Positions 12,301 through 27,300 of a DNA stretch of 64,000 nucleotides are shown piece by piece (position 1 is the first letter of the stretch; every line of letters starts with the position of its first letter). Source of the stretch: Acridotheres tristis. Taxonomy: Eukaryota; Chordata; Aves; Passeriformes; Sturnidae. The notes beneath the pieces are model-generated. The model was not told the DNA's origin. It did not search any database and worked only from the letters and a program-made list of their open reading frames with translations. The position numbers were made by a program, and so were the translations under genes. The stretch covers positions 16,538,643-16,602,642 of the forward strand of contig CM072897.1 in NCBI GenBank assembly GCA_037013685.1. The letters run 5' to 3'.

Positions 12301-15300
12301 ATCCAAAGGTCCCATTCCTGATGTGCACTGCTAACCAAATTTCAGACTGGGAAGTTTTACTCTGAAAATTTAGTGGTGTATTTTTCACAGTAAATTCCAC
12401 TAACACTTCTCCTCAGGGGAAGCAGCAAAACGAAAAAATGGATTAGTTACTGTCTACCTGAACACTGCACTGTTCTCCAAAGCAGCAATTTCCTCATCAT
12501 CATTAAATACATTCATTGCAGGCTACTGGACATTTCTCAACCTCGCATATCATTCTGCTTTTTGCATTTAACAAATAACCATGTGCCACTACTGGAGCAC
12601 TTCATCACCTGGTATCTAACACAGCAGAAGTATTTCAAAACCTCCTTTTGCACTGTACCTTTGAATTCCCTGGAATGTACTGCTTGCCATATCTACAATG
12701 CCTCCTGTCGGGCGGGCCACCACTCCTACAAGCCCCTTTCCAATCCCTTTAAAGAATCCAGCTGCACCTTCTTTTTTAGCCCCTTTAAAAGAATAGAAAC
12801 AGAAAAATTAATGTTTTCATGACCTGCTTAACCACAGAATGAAACCATTATTGCCACAGGGGAAGTGTTTTGTATTGGAAGCAGCCCACAGCCATGGATT
12901 GCATGGAGTCCTATTGTACAAAGAGCTGCCTGTGCAAAGTCACCCATGACTTCCTGGGCTGCTCAGACACATCACTGTTCACTGAATACCTCTGAATACT
13001 CTACTGAATACAGCAGCCTCTGAAGGGCCCACAACTGAGATCTTACCAAGATTCTCCTTCTCATACTTTCAGCCTGGACTATAGGCCAATAGAGGAGTTC
13101 TTTAATAGGTTGACAGTAACAAAATATTCTGAAGACACTAAGATGAACAAGTATGACATAAGTCAACTATTTCTATCTCAAAATTACATGGTTCTGGTGA
13201 TCTATAACTAAGGAAGAACCATAGGAGTGTTCAGAAAGCAGGTGTAGTCACCCACCCAATAGACAAGGATCAAAGTATCATGCAAAAGCTGTAAAATACC
13301 ACACAGTATTGTGACTCCCAACATTTAAATCACTGCAGTTGAAGACATAAGAGGCATTTTATCCTGGATATTCTTCATCATCTATCATTTTCATGAACTG
13401 ACAGGAACAAATACTGACTTCAGGCATAAAACCGAATTTGATTTTTAAGATTTCTCCAACCTCTGGAGTCTCAAAAAGCTTTTTCAGCTGGTGATTTTTA
13501 TTATTTTTACTATCTTAATTCTGGCTTCAGACAATAAATTGGGTACTACAGCAGGCCTAACAAAACAGATCACAGAGATAATGACTACTTAAATCATACA
13601 AAGGTTTCAAAGGTGGTAAAGCCAATAACAGATATAAAGATATTTGAGATAATCATTGTGTAAATTCACATTTGAATAAGTAATATAAAAATCTTGCTAC
13701 GCCTTAGCATCACAATGCTTGGATTGATATTTCTTAACATTACAAAATAAATTGTAAAGTATTGAGAAACCACTTCAGCAGTGCAGTGCAGCCTTTGTCC
13801 TTACCTTCTACTGGTTTAGTGATGATTCCTGTCACACCTCCAACAACACCCTAAAACAAAGAAAATTAATTTCCCTATGAGAAACTGGAATGCTGTCAGT
13901 CCAAGTGGGCAACTTGTTGTCTCACATCCTTATTTTAATACTTTAAAATGCAAAGTTCAGAAACGCTGTCTGGCTGGGGGTTTTGGCCTTGTTTTTTCTC
14001 TTACTTTATATTTTTAAGAAAACTATAACTGAGGGAAAGACTTGAATGACAGAATTGACTGCAAGGTCACGTAAGTGCCCAGTTACATTAATAACATAAA
14101 TACATATTTAACATTTGTTGAATATGAGTTGAATTATTTATAGTATTCACAAGAGAAATTGGAGTTATTTCCTGTTCCAGATCCTAACTTGAGTTGCTCA
14201 GGTTGACCAGAAACATGACTTCAACCACTAAACCTGATGCACTGAGTCTCCCATAAACCTACTGCCTGTTTGTCTCTTCTGTTTAGTTAATTAACTGACA
14301 AAAAAGATCTCAAACTTTCTTGCAGGTGATTTTCAAGCAAGCTGGCCCATCAAACACTCATCTCCCAGTCCATACCCTTAAGAGGCCTTTCCCTCCTTTG
14401 GCCAGGCTCTCCCCAAAGTCTTTAGGCTGCCGACCCATTTCCTCTCTCCTTTTCTGCTGAAATTCTTCATCCAGAGTAATGGCAGCCAAGCCTTTGCCAA
14501 CAGTGCCAGTGATCCTGGACACCATCCCTGCTGCCCCACCTGAGGGAACAGGGCAGAAAGCAAAAGTTACTGTGCTTTCACAGTGTAAGAGCAAACACAC
14601 AGGAAGCCAAAAAGGTCATTACAATTTCCCTTCATATTCAGTTTAGATATGATGAATTCACCAAAAAAGAAGATTATAGCACATACCCACTGTGTGGCCA
14701 AGAAGACTTCTCACACCAATTACAAAGCCTTCAGCAAATTCTTCAGGTCCTTGAACAGCACCCTAAAAATGAAATGTATTAGGAATAGCAGACAACTACA
14801 CAATGATGCATCTGTTTCTAGAAAAACTAGGAATTCCTTTACATTGATGCAAGTAAGACCATCTGAATAGGTTATTTCTTTGAAATTCACATTAAAAAAT
14901 TACTGCTGTCTTCTTGTTCAGAGTATGGAATACAGTGACAACAAACCATAACCCTACCAGTACATACAATCAGCCTTTTATAAAGACACAGTTAAAGAAT
15001 CAGGAACTCATACCTGGAATGGCTCATAGAAGAAAGCCTCGACTCCCTCAGACAAACCTCTGATCAAACCAAATGGATTTCCCAGAACATCTAATCCAAG
15101 TACAAGAACATACATCTGTTTCAGGAACTAAATGATGAGAGGGAAGAAAAAAGGCAAACAACAAAAGCAGTATTATGAGCTGCTGTCACACATGTCAGAA
15201 CCTAAGCCTGGTTCATTTTTTAATTTACTACCCAAGTAAGGTATTAGAGTGCCCAACTAAGTATTTGGTGAAGAAAAATAAAATCTTCTTTAAGACACAT

Positions 15301-18300
15301 ACTCAGAATTGTACACAAAGGCTTGACTAAATAAGCTTACTTGTTCACTATAATGTCTAATAACTCTCATCCTCAGTTGATCTCTCTTGTAGAATTGGTA
15401 TTTAATTTCAAAGAAAGCAAGTCTGAAAGACAAGTAATCATACATTAGTTAAAGACACCCTTCCTCATTCAAATATTTCTCTGCTTTCCTTATAGAATGC
15501 TGAAGACTATTGCCTTAAAAAGGATCCCAAATCCACCTTCCCTCTATTCCTCCCCTTCCCCTAAGGCTGTATAAATTTATACTAGAGTCAGTCAGCAAAG
15601 TTTACCATGGATCCAATTATTAAGTGTACAGCAGCTTTAGTCAAAGCATTAAACAAACAAAAAAAAAAACCCAAACAAGCAATCCCAACCAATTTTTCTT
15701 ACTTGAAAATAAGATCATCCACATCTGTTAGAGTAGCTCCAATACTTTTCAACAGCAAATTCAGAGAATGGATGGCTATCATTTCTTCCCCCTTATCTGA
15801 TGCTTCTCCACCAGAAGCCAGAGACAAACTCAAATGCAACTATCAAGGCAGAATTAGTAAAAGAAAACAAATCAAGACCAAAGAAAAGCCAAAGCAGAGC
15901 AGACAGGTCATGTGGTGTACATGTAAACAAATCAGTGATCAAAGCTGAGGACAGCTATCATTTCATCTACTCATGTTTTCTTTCCCTTGTTCCAAAAAAA
16001 TCTAACTGCTTCAGGAGAGGCATGTATTTTAATGCATTTAAAATGTATTTTAATGTAATTTATGATACATGACTTTATTCAATACTTGATCTGGCTTTCA
16101 GCATTATTATACCCATTGATTCTTCCCACTTAGTTATGGTTAAAGGTCTGTTTGCACTCACAGGCAACAGAGGAAGTTTTCCAACAAAGTATTAAATTCT
16201 AAAGAATGTAAAATCCCCACTAGGGATCAATTTACTGTAATGAATTAATTGGAAATTTTATTTACCAATCATCTCTCTATTGCATACCTTAATTGGAGAA
16301 ATATGGAAATGTTCAAAGAAGCTGAGCACTGACAGGTCTGTTAGGGAAGATTCCATCAGCTCAGTGTCAAGTTCATCCACATCTTGCTGAATTAATTTAA
16401 ACTGGTTTCAATGTTTAAAAAAAAAAAGCAAGTTAATCTTATCCATATATGAAATGCAATTAATCATATTATATCTAAATGTTTTATTTATATCCAAATA
16501 AACAGTTGAAAAAATAATCATAGTTAAATACAGTTAACTAACAACTTAAATATGAGTGTACTAATGAATCCAGGGACAACAAAAAAACCCCAAACAACCC
16601 AGAACAGACACAAAATTTCTGGATGATTTTTCCATTTTATATTATATTGATATTCATTTAAATTCCTCAATCACTTATGGTCCCATTTCAGCAAAAGTCA
16701 GTTTCTCTCATCCATTACCCTTTGTCTTTCAGCTTCTGGGTCTGTAGATGGAGTGAAAAGCTCACTAAGTGCTCCTAAAAATCCTTGATCAATTTTCAGT
16801 GCCATTTCCTGGATAAGAACCATGAAGTACCTAAAATGGGAAAAAAGGGGTAATACTTGTATAAATTTAACTTAAATATTATTGCATGCTTAGCCTACAC
16901 AAGTGAAGTCTTGCTATGCCATGTCACATATTGTGATTTACAATCCACAATATCAACTTTCAATTTATAGTTAAGAAGGGCTTACTGACCAGCACTGCAC
17001 AGCAAACAGACACACAACTCTGATACTGCAGTACAAGGAGGAAATAATTCTGATTACTAAGAATTTGCATAACAGTCCCTTCACGTGGTCAGTCATTTCC
17101 TAAAAGTAAGTTCCTTTTTGAACGATTTTTTTTACTGGAGACATCTAAAAACTCAATCTGAAGTCAAGACTGGTTTGAATAGGAGGACAAACTTCAGAAC
17201 AAAGTTCCCTTCCAAAATATATTACATCTCCAAAAACAAATTACAACACACTGTTACACTCACTTGAATTGCAGAACTTGGCTGTATTCATTGAATCTAG
17301 TGATAATGCTGATGTCAATGAAGGGTTTTGGTTCTAAAGAGAAAAAGATAATTAAAAATAAATTGCCAAGCTCCTACTTTCAAGGCTAAATAAATCTGAT
17401 ATTACTATAGGCTTTCTCTTACCTGAATCCAAAGCAATCGACTTGGGAGGGGCTACAGGGTGAAACACAACAGGAAACATCGATCCTGGTAATTGATTAT
17501 CAACCTAAAAATATATTGCATAATTACAGGAATATTTTAGTGACATGATAATCAAACCCAGTTCCCATTTTAGAAGGCCTGAGTAATTTGTTTATAAATT
17601 GTGTTCATGAGGAATGCCCTACTTATTTGGGTAGAAGGAGGAAAGAGCAAAAGGATTACTCTGATATCATTGTGGAATGTTACTCATTCAGGTATAAAAG
17701 CTCAGATGGTTGCAAGTGCTGCACAAGGGATGCTTCAGAGAGGTTCACACCCACAAAGACTCCCTCACAAGGTCTGCAGCTGATGGCATACATGGACTGT
17801 ATAGTGAAAACCACCTTCAGGCAAAAGTAAAATCAAAATGAAAGATAAAAGGAGAGAGCAATCTTCCCCACTAGCTGGTCAGACAAAGCACCTTGGTCCT
17901 CAGTAAAGGACAGCAAATGGAGATGAAGATGATGAGGACTCAACATTATTTCCCTCTAGCACTGAACACCTCTCACTAGTACCAGCTAAAGTGCTCTGCT
18001 GGCAAATTTAGCAACACTATTAGTACTGACTGGACTATGCTGATCTGCTGCAAGTATTGCACATGAATTCAATGTTAATATTACATGCAGCTACATTTTT
18101 GCATACTATTTTAGAATATTTAAATACCTGTTCTCTACTTCTCATTAGACAGGCAGTTTTTGTACTAAAGGTCTCTAAAGCCCTAGATATACTCTGTAGA
18201 ATAATGTTACACTTCTGTGTAAAAACTATGTAAACAAATTTTGAAAAAGGTTGAGGTCTGTTTTAAAACAACCAGAGATCTTTAGAAATAAACTCTCCAT

Positions 18301-21300
18301 CATAGCACCTGCTTTACATTAGCACACAGTTTTGTGGAATTCTTTTCATACTACTTGCAAAATCCTGGGATTGCAGTTGTGCAATACTTTTCCATCACAG
18401 CACCCCTGCTACTCTGATGTAGCGAGCAAAGCACCACATGCCTAAGATTTGGAGATAATTCTTCACATAAATGAAGAAAAGCCTTCATGTGACCGTTTAG
18501 TTTGGTACCTGCAGCCAGTACAGCTGAGCCCGTAGGCTCCTCTGGTGAGGTGACTGCTTGAATTCCACCTGAATTCCTGACAGAAAGTTACGGCGGATGC
18601 TGCACCGGACTGGGAGACGCATTTCCATGGGAGAACTACTGAAATTCACCTGCAAGTACAACAGAGCAGAGCTAAGATACAGTTTCATTTGGAAAACAAT
18701 AAAATGGCACATTACTAGTTAACAGAATAGCAAATGCACTCTGTGGTTTTCCTTATTATCAGATCACTGAATTTCTCCATCTAATTAACTACACGGAAAC
18801 TAGTGAAAACCTCCAGTTAGTCTGACAAGGATATTGCATCACAGCTTTAGTTGTCCCAAAAAGGAACCTCTATGTCATCTAAGTAGCTATTTCTTCATGA
18901 ATTATATATTACACTGGCGTAATTAAAGATATTTATATGGAGCTGATTATTTTCCCAGCTGAATTTTTTCCCCTGATCCTGAAACATTTAAGTTATGAGA
19001 AGCAGAAGCATAAAGCTCTCCTTTATTGACAGTGAAATGTAATGACCTATAGATAAAATATTTGATACTATAAAAGCACTACTGCAATAGTCAAAACTTC
19101 AGTATTCAAAGAGCTGAGGGTATATACATGTTTTTCAATGAAAGGATGATATAGGAACAAGCCTGACTATGGTACTATAAAATGGTCATATTGAACTTAG
19201 CCATTTGAATACACTCGGTGTGCATGGAAAACAGCTATGTACCACTAATGTCTGAACAAGCTCAGTCAGCTAAGTGGATTCATTTCAAGAGTCCTTGAAC
19301 AATGCAGACTCCTCTACCATGTCAAGTAATGGGAACTGCCCCTTATTAACAAGCTAAAACCAAAATTCCTGCAGAGAATTTAGGGTATATACCACAAATA
19401 CAGGTTCACAACTAACATGCAGACATCAAGCAATCTTTTCTACTACACAAAAATAAAAAAAAAAAACTTTGAAATTCTTACTTCATAATACAAGCCTGGA
19501 TAATACCTCAGTACTGCCTCAGTATCAACACTAGACAAAAAAATTCTACTGTTTTTACTGTAGCAAATGTAGACATTTACTGAAAAACATGTAACTATTT
19601 AAATAAAAATCTTGCCTCTTGTTTCCTTCTCTTCACACAGTATCTATCCCAACTTAGCAAACCAGAAACCTGTTTTAACTGTTGCACTTATTCTGCAAGC
19701 ATTTAAACACTGAAACTCAATACATACCTCAGTATTGCTGTCCAGTTTATGCCAACAAGAACCTTGGAAAGCACTCTTGGAGAGATACTTTTGATATGCT
19801 TGTTCCAATAGGTTTATTTGCTTTTGATTAAATGGTATCCACTTGTGCCTTGGTTTCCGTTCCCAAACAACATCAGAACTGCAAGACAAATAATAAAGTT
19901 AACAATTTCAGAGTACTTGTACCTTTCTTATGCATGCAAACCATGTAAAGTATATTTTATTCATTTCTCAGGCTCAAAAAGCCCTATTATGTCTTTTTTT
20001 TAATAAAAACTAAGAAAAGGAGGCAGTTAAATCCTATTGGTTCTAATTGCACAACAGGAGTAAATGCAAAACTTTAATTAAAAATGCTTTAACTTAATTT
20101 AACTTGAAACATATCCCCTTAAACTCTATTGCTAAAATTATAATACCCTGCCAAATTTTGGTGATTCAAATAAATATTTACACTTCCACGTGCAATACCT
20201 AGTAATTCCTATGTAAGAGATTTCTTTTTTATTCTCATTGTTGACTAGAGAAAGTCCAAGGCTATGGATTGACAAGTTTATTTCTTGATCAGGTTGCTCC
20301 AGCTCCTCTGCTTGTCGTGCTTTAGAAACCAATGCCACATCATCTGTGAACAGCAGCACCCGTTGGCGTCCATCCAGGAAAGACACCCAGTGAATTTGAA
20401 TATTTGCATTGTAAGGGAACTGGCCACAGTCATCCTATGTCAGGGGACAAAAAAAAAGCATATTACACGAGAAAATCCATGATGTTGCTCTATGTTTATC
20501 AGCAAGTTTATAGATAAGCACAAAGCAGAACTCAGTATTTTCCTGTTTGTTCAGTTCACTGCATTGTCTGACTTGGCTGCACCTTGTACCCTAACACTGG
20601 AAAGAAGTTGGAGGTTTGGATATTTTTTCCCTCCTTTTGTAAACTAAACATTCCAGCAATACTTGTGGTCTAGAATAATATTGGAAATCATTAGGAAACA
20701 AAGGCCTTCAGAGCAAAGCAAAAGGCTTGGAATCTTAGTAATGGCAGAAGAAGGCAATAAATAATATACCATGAAACAGCAAAAGCAGACAATTAATAAG
20801 ATCTCTGCCCTTCAAAAGCAGACACTCCATATTTTTTAATTTGTAAGACAAAACTGAGATAACTAAAGCCCTTTTCTCCAAAGTCCCAAAGAATCATGCA
20901 TGTAACCATAATCATATGGTAAAGAAAGTGGTTTTAAACTAAAATCATTTTTAAATGTGAAAAACTTAACCCAAGGAAGTGCTCATACAGTAAAGCACAC
21001 TGCAACTGGTTCTGTCTGAGTTCGGGTGTGTGAAATTAAACCCATTTCCAGTACAACTGAAACTCAAGTTTGCTTTCCTGTCCCTTCTTGTACCTAGTAA
21101 TATTTTTCAGTTTTGTTAACTCCCTGCTACTCAACAGAAAAACCAAGCCATTTCTGAAGAATTCATTTTAGACTAAGGTGCAAGTGGGCAGCTAATTCAG
21201 GACACTGGACTATAGAAACATCTAACATCTTGCTACTTGACAGTAGCTCTAAGTCTCCTACAGGATGAGACAGATGCAAAGTTACTGAGGAAGCTTTTCT

Positions 21301-24300
21301 CCCAGATAGTTTTAATTTTGGAATAGTCCTAAATTGGTTCAGCATTCACTTCTCCCCTTATAAAAATTTACCTTAAGTAGGTCATGTTCACCAAAGCTTT
21401 GAGAGTAGCCCCAAGTCAATTTTCTCGGTTTGGTTGGATCAGTCCAGGCAAAGAGGCATACTTGCCTTGGTTTCAACTCCATTTCCTCTTGTAATCCACT
21501 GCAGGTTAAAAGTAAAGGAGAAAATTACAGCATTCCCTGGTTAAATGCACTGATGGAAGTGGTGTGAACAAACCCCAGTACTAAATACTCCAGCCCTCCA
21601 GCAGTGAGGCATGAAGGGCCTAAGTTACTGAACCCAGACAAGTCGAGCTGTAGGTTCATCAGCTCCTGGTGATACCCATGTGACATCTTGGTGATGTGGA
21701 ACCAGGATATCCCCTGGTTAAACAAGCAAGGGTGAACTGTTTCCTTCACCTACCTCTGTTTATATCTGAGAGAGTCCCATGGAGTATGGTTAACAATGAG
21801 AGCTGGGGCAGCTCCCTCATGGTAATCTGTGAAGCTTATCACAGTAGAATGCTCCGAGACATTGACATCCACCAGCAAGCCCCCATTCTGGAGAGGAAGT
21901 TTGACAAAGCCCAGTAGTTTTTCTATGCATTAATTCAAGTTAGAACTATGATAAGCATTATATCCAAAGACTTTACTGAACACATTTATAAACACATTCC
22001 CTAATGCTAGGCTAGAGTGAGTGCTGAAATTATAACATTCTTCATATGAGTCAAATTAATTTAACCATAAACTATGCATCTCCAACATGTAATAGCTTAT
22101 CAAGAAATCCTAAAATAGAATATATTTTTGTTACCTATTTAAACAAACTGAAGCCACCCAAGACACACCCTCTGCAAGAAGCCCAGATGTCAGAGGTGCA
22201 GTACACCCTTGTAACTTAATAGCAATAGACTTGTTCAGTTTCCTATAAACTTGTCACAAGCAAATCAACTTGACTATACAACTATGAAAACATTAACAAC
22301 ACTGCCAACTTGATTAATAACTTTTTTTATGCAACAGAACTGAATGATTTACAGCGTACTCCTAACTTAAGGCACAAGGTTTTGATCTGATGATTTCATT
22401 GAGTCAAGCTACCATGGGGCTAAAATGAAGAATTAACAACAGACTACACAAAATCAGTCTCACCAATTCTTCCAGTTTCAGCAGAGTACCATTATCCTGG
22501 GTTTTAAACAGGAATGGTTTGGATGACCTTTCATAGCCAACTACTCTTACACAGAGTTCACCACATGAGTTTTCAGGCCAAAATGGGAGACACTGGAAGA
22601 CAAGAAATACTCATGATTTTAATATTTCATATATGTTCAATATGGTAACCCAGCAGTAAAACAAACTGGTTTGTGTGACTATTTCACATGCCTTAGTTCT
22701 CACCCAAGTATCTCCTGATGAACACATCCACATCTACTAAGCTACCTAAACTGAAGGACTTGACTAATGTACCAGCATATGCAACCTTTACTGTACAAGT
22801 TCTCTTGGGATGTGAAATATTCATTTCATGCCACCAGAAGAGATTGCTTCCATAAGAGAACTACTCTTCCCTTAAGTGACACCTAAACACCAGTTGTTGG
22901 TCTGCAATGATATGAAAAGGAAAAAAACATGAAACATTACCTCTGAAGCTGAGATATAATTCCATTTATTAGTTGGAAGAGAACCATTAGGACCAATTTC
23001 TCCAACTTCAAGTTCCAGAGATGATTTGTTTGCTATTGTGTAGAATGGAGTGAAGGTAACTATCCTGGTAAGGTTGAAACTGCTCATTCTGATGCTAACT
23101 CCAACCTGTTGATCAAGGAGAATTTGAGCAAATAATCAACAACAAGCTAAGAAGAAAAGTCAGGATGGAAAAAACAGAAAAGCCAACATCAGTGTAATTA
23201 CAAAGCCTAACACACAACACTCCTTTTCTGTCCACCTGAAGTAAAAGCACCAAACATGCAGTAAAATCAGCAGATTATGCAACACAACTAACACAAGAGT
23301 AAACTGACAGTAGCAGTAGCATTTTTCAGCTGCGCTCCTCGTGGGGAAAATCCACCAGAAATCCCTCTAGAGTATATCATGACAACTTAAAATTACTATT
23401 AGCATCAGAAAACAGTTAAAGATTACATGAAAACACAACTCTCCACATCTCTTTACTCTGCTTAATTGTGGAAATGTAGTCTTGAATCAGGAGTGCAGAT
23501 CTAAACACTTGCAAACAATTGTGAACACTTATCTCCACTATGCACGTTCATCATTGTGTTTTCAAACAGTTGAGTACTACACGTTTGCAGAAAAGAAGTC
23601 AAGCCAAAAGAAGCCAAAGAGAACTTCACAAATGACTGAGACACATCTTACCAGATAGTCCATGTTATTAGCTGAACACTTGACACATCCATAGCTTCCT
23701 ACAGTATCAAGGGAAAAGCTACTGGACCAAGCACTAGTTGAAACACAGAGCTGGATCTACACACAAAAAACAACAATAGGCAAAGTCATTCAGTGAACTC
23801 ATTTTCATTCTGTGGTTAATGCATTATGCAGTGCAAGTATATTACATATAGCAATGCAAAGACAACAGTTCTGTGCATTTAACACCTTCCATAAATTAGA
23901 ACACTATTATGTATATAATGATATGTATGTATATGTACAAATGATATATGTAATATCACTATTCATATTCTGGTTTATTCATCTGTGATCAAGTTCTGGG
24001 AAAGATGTTACAGTAACAAAGCAGAGTAATCCTCATTGACTCATACTCATGACAGCCCACACAGATGGGAAAAAAAGACCACAATTTTGTGGTGCTTTGC
24101 AAACTTGAAGAGATGGAAGGAAATAATCAAATGACCACTGTTTTTCAACCATTTCTTCAACTACTGTTAGGTAAAAAAAGTTATTTAAAAGGAATGAAGG
24201 GACACTTCCAAAAAAACTTCTACTGCAATACTCTTCACTTGACCATGTAAACATCACATCATACCAAAATCAAAACAAAAGGAACGTATTTAACACAAAG

Positions 24301-27300
24301 CAGAATATTTACAGTGTGCATTTTAAATGTCTAAGTACCAAAAGAAAGCAGCAGTCAAATTAAAGCCTTTAGACTTAAAAACTACATTAAAATATTCCTC
24401 ATATAAAATATGTGTGTGTTTTTCCCCTCAGAGCATGGCCTAAAGACTGCCACCTAAAGTAGGCATACCTTGTTCTTACTAAAGATATTTTTCTTTTTAA
24501 ATGAAAACAAAACAATATCTCTGTAGTCTGCTGGATGCTTCACGTGGGTGTCTTCAGCTCTGTACTGGAGAACACGGGAAGTCTTGTTGATAATCCAGTA
24601 GGGACTGAACACAGACAAGACCATATGGCTCCCAATCCACCTGGAATGGATGTAAACATCCACTGTCATCTCTGAGGCAGAATGAGATGTGAAGCGCACG
24701 GGAAAAAATTCAGGCATCCCATCACAGATTTTCAGATGGCCATTCCAGTCTTTGCCTTGATATTTCAACAACACAAGCTCCATAATTTCTCCACTGATTC
24801 TTGAATGAAAAACATCTGCAGCACTCCCTTCAGTTAATTCACGGGCTTCTGCAGTTCCCTGTAGCAAAATTAGAGAAGGCAAAGTAAGTTTTCAACACAT
24901 AAAATTTAGGTGTTCAAGAACCAGTATTTCTCTTGCAGGATGTACATTCCATGTATCTCAGTAACACATGTCTTAATCTCCAATCACTGTCACTTGAGAT
25001 TGATCCTGTGAATAATCTGAGATCAACAGCACTTGCAGAGCAGTAAAGACTGCTTAATTCTGGATTTCAGGAAGGAAACTAGTTCTAATATATCCTGTTT
25101 GCACTCCCTCCCTCTCTCCTCCATGGTTTCCAAAGGATTTTGGCAATGAGTTCTTATTCATATTCTTAGAATACTGGGTGTAACTCTGCACTGGACTATG
25201 CTGAAGATGTACAGGCAGGATTTTTCACACTGAAGAGCCCCCAAGGCACAAACCTGCCAGTTCTGCCATATTATTTGGTAGCACAGCTTTGCTCAGGCAG
25301 TAGCATCCAACAACAATAGCTTTCTTCATTTTTACTGATCAACATTTTTACTGACAAACAGTATATTCTACTGTATGGAATAGTGGCCAGGCTTCACTAG
25401 CCCAGGGATGTGAAGACAGTAAGCACAAACTCCTGTACAGGTACAGACATTTCAGAAATAGATATGAATTAGTGGTTCCTAGCTCCTCAGTCAAGGCAAC
25501 CACACTCTGTTCTACATTCTCTTACTCCAAGTACTGAAGTACTATGGAGGTGAGGAAAACTGGGAATAGTGCCATTGGGATGTTGGACAGAAGTGGAAGA
25601 AAGATCTAAATGAAAGGCACAGCCAGTTATGGAAGTAGGACAAAACAGAACAAACAAGGATGGTGGTTCTAAACGCTCACACCTGTTGTATTTACTAAAA
25701 TCACTTGGCCTTAATGAAGAAATACTAGATACTGAAATTACTAAATAGACAAGAAAACAGTCTGTGTAGCATCCTTCAAAGATTGTTCCAATTTGTGCAA
25801 GCAAGACCTCACAATGGTCATAAGAATCAGTGTCAGAATAGAAAGAATTTGCATTTTCTGCATAGAAAAAAAAAAAGCTCTAGAAATTACAGATTTTATT
25901 TTATACCGCCAATCGTGAAGCTAAAGACAGCTTGCAAAATATAAACAGAATCTCAGAAGAATATAAAAGAAAAAGACTAATCCAGTACAGTATTCCTGTT
26001 TAAGGAGCAAGGCAGAGCTGGCCAGGTACACTCAGATTTAAAACAATCCCCAAAACATCCAGAATCAATTCATTTACAATAGAAAATACAAAACCCAACA
26101 TCCAGCATCTTCCACACTATATTCACCTTCACTTTTAAGTAAATGTATTCTTACTTAAAACCAAGTAAAGTAAAACAAATAAAACCATAAAGTCACTTAC
26201 CTCAAGTAAATATCTCAAGGAGTATGGTAGAAGATTCCTCACGGTCAGTGTAGGATAGAAGTGGATAATGTAGGCAGGATCCAACTCCTCTATAGAACTT
26301 GAAATAAAATTTAGTTCATCAGGAACAGCTGTTGAGCTGATTATTAGAGGCAAGAAACTGGTCTCAGTGGCTGGGCACTGTAACAAGCACTTGACTTCAT
26401 TGCTCCTGTGTAGCTCCTCCCTCCAGGCAATGTAAGTTGTGGACTCCTTGTACTGACCCTCAAATATTCCTGTTGGTTGGACATACAGGTGGCACCTGTA
26501 GGAAAACAGCAGGAATTGTACACAATGGCTTTGCACTGACACCTAACTTGATCAATTTTCAAGTCATGGCTAGCATTCTGAAGTGCTTTGGCAGCACACT
26601 AATTACCTAACAAAGATGGCACTTTGGAGTTTTAATCCAGTCAGGAAGACTTCCACGTACAAATTAAGGTTTCAAAATTAATGCTGTATTTGTGCATCAG
26701 TGTCACAGAGACACTGAGACTGTCACAGAGACTGGCCCTATAGAGCAGAGAAAATGTACCTGTATGAATGCAAAGGAACATGAAACTCTTCTTCTGGCTT
26801 GGATATGCCAATTGGCTTCAGCATCTTGGAGCCTTTAGCCAGTTGATAGATCACAAATGGAATTGAAAAATGGTTCTTGATCTAGAATCAAAATGAGTAA
26901 TTTTTCACTACATTTCTACGGTACAAATTTCTAAAGGAAAAAATATCAGTAACAACAAGGAAAACTAACATTAGTAGACTTAACCAAATTCCTCTAGAAA
27001 ACAGACTTGAACTGTCTTAAAACACAAGTATATGAGAAAACACTAAGTCCCACGAATTGAAAAACACACTTAAAATATCATGGAGCATCAAAAGTATCCC
27101 CAATGCTGAGGATATTAAAAAGCCAAACAGAAAAAGGAAAATCAAAGGAAAATTTATGTAACAAATACAGCAAACTACTTAGTAACTGGCCTTTAAGCAA
27201 CATTTTGGAAAAGCATGATCTTGAAAAAAATGCATTAAGGAAGAGAAGGAAGGTGACTCATTGAAGAGCAGTGAAAGCCCTGCAGGGGGCTCGGTTTGTG

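Larger units (their letters stand above)
12045..26200. other. VPS13C: Introns e50-e71 longer than 300 bp, nothing recognised
   Basis: Includes 12045-12658, 12783-13804, 13851-14375, 15840-16287, 16831-17263, 17505-18508, 18650-19727, 20435-21371, 21888-22463, 23106-23651, 23757-24468 and 24859-26200. AT-rich; an AT-only microsatellite-like patch lies near 23910-23955. No exon, RNA gene or clear transposon was seen. Confidence 0.65.

Noticed and set aside
25487..25804. 105-codon minus-strand open frame
   Set aside because: It lies inside intron e50-e51, does not match VPS13C, and splicing around it is already in phase.
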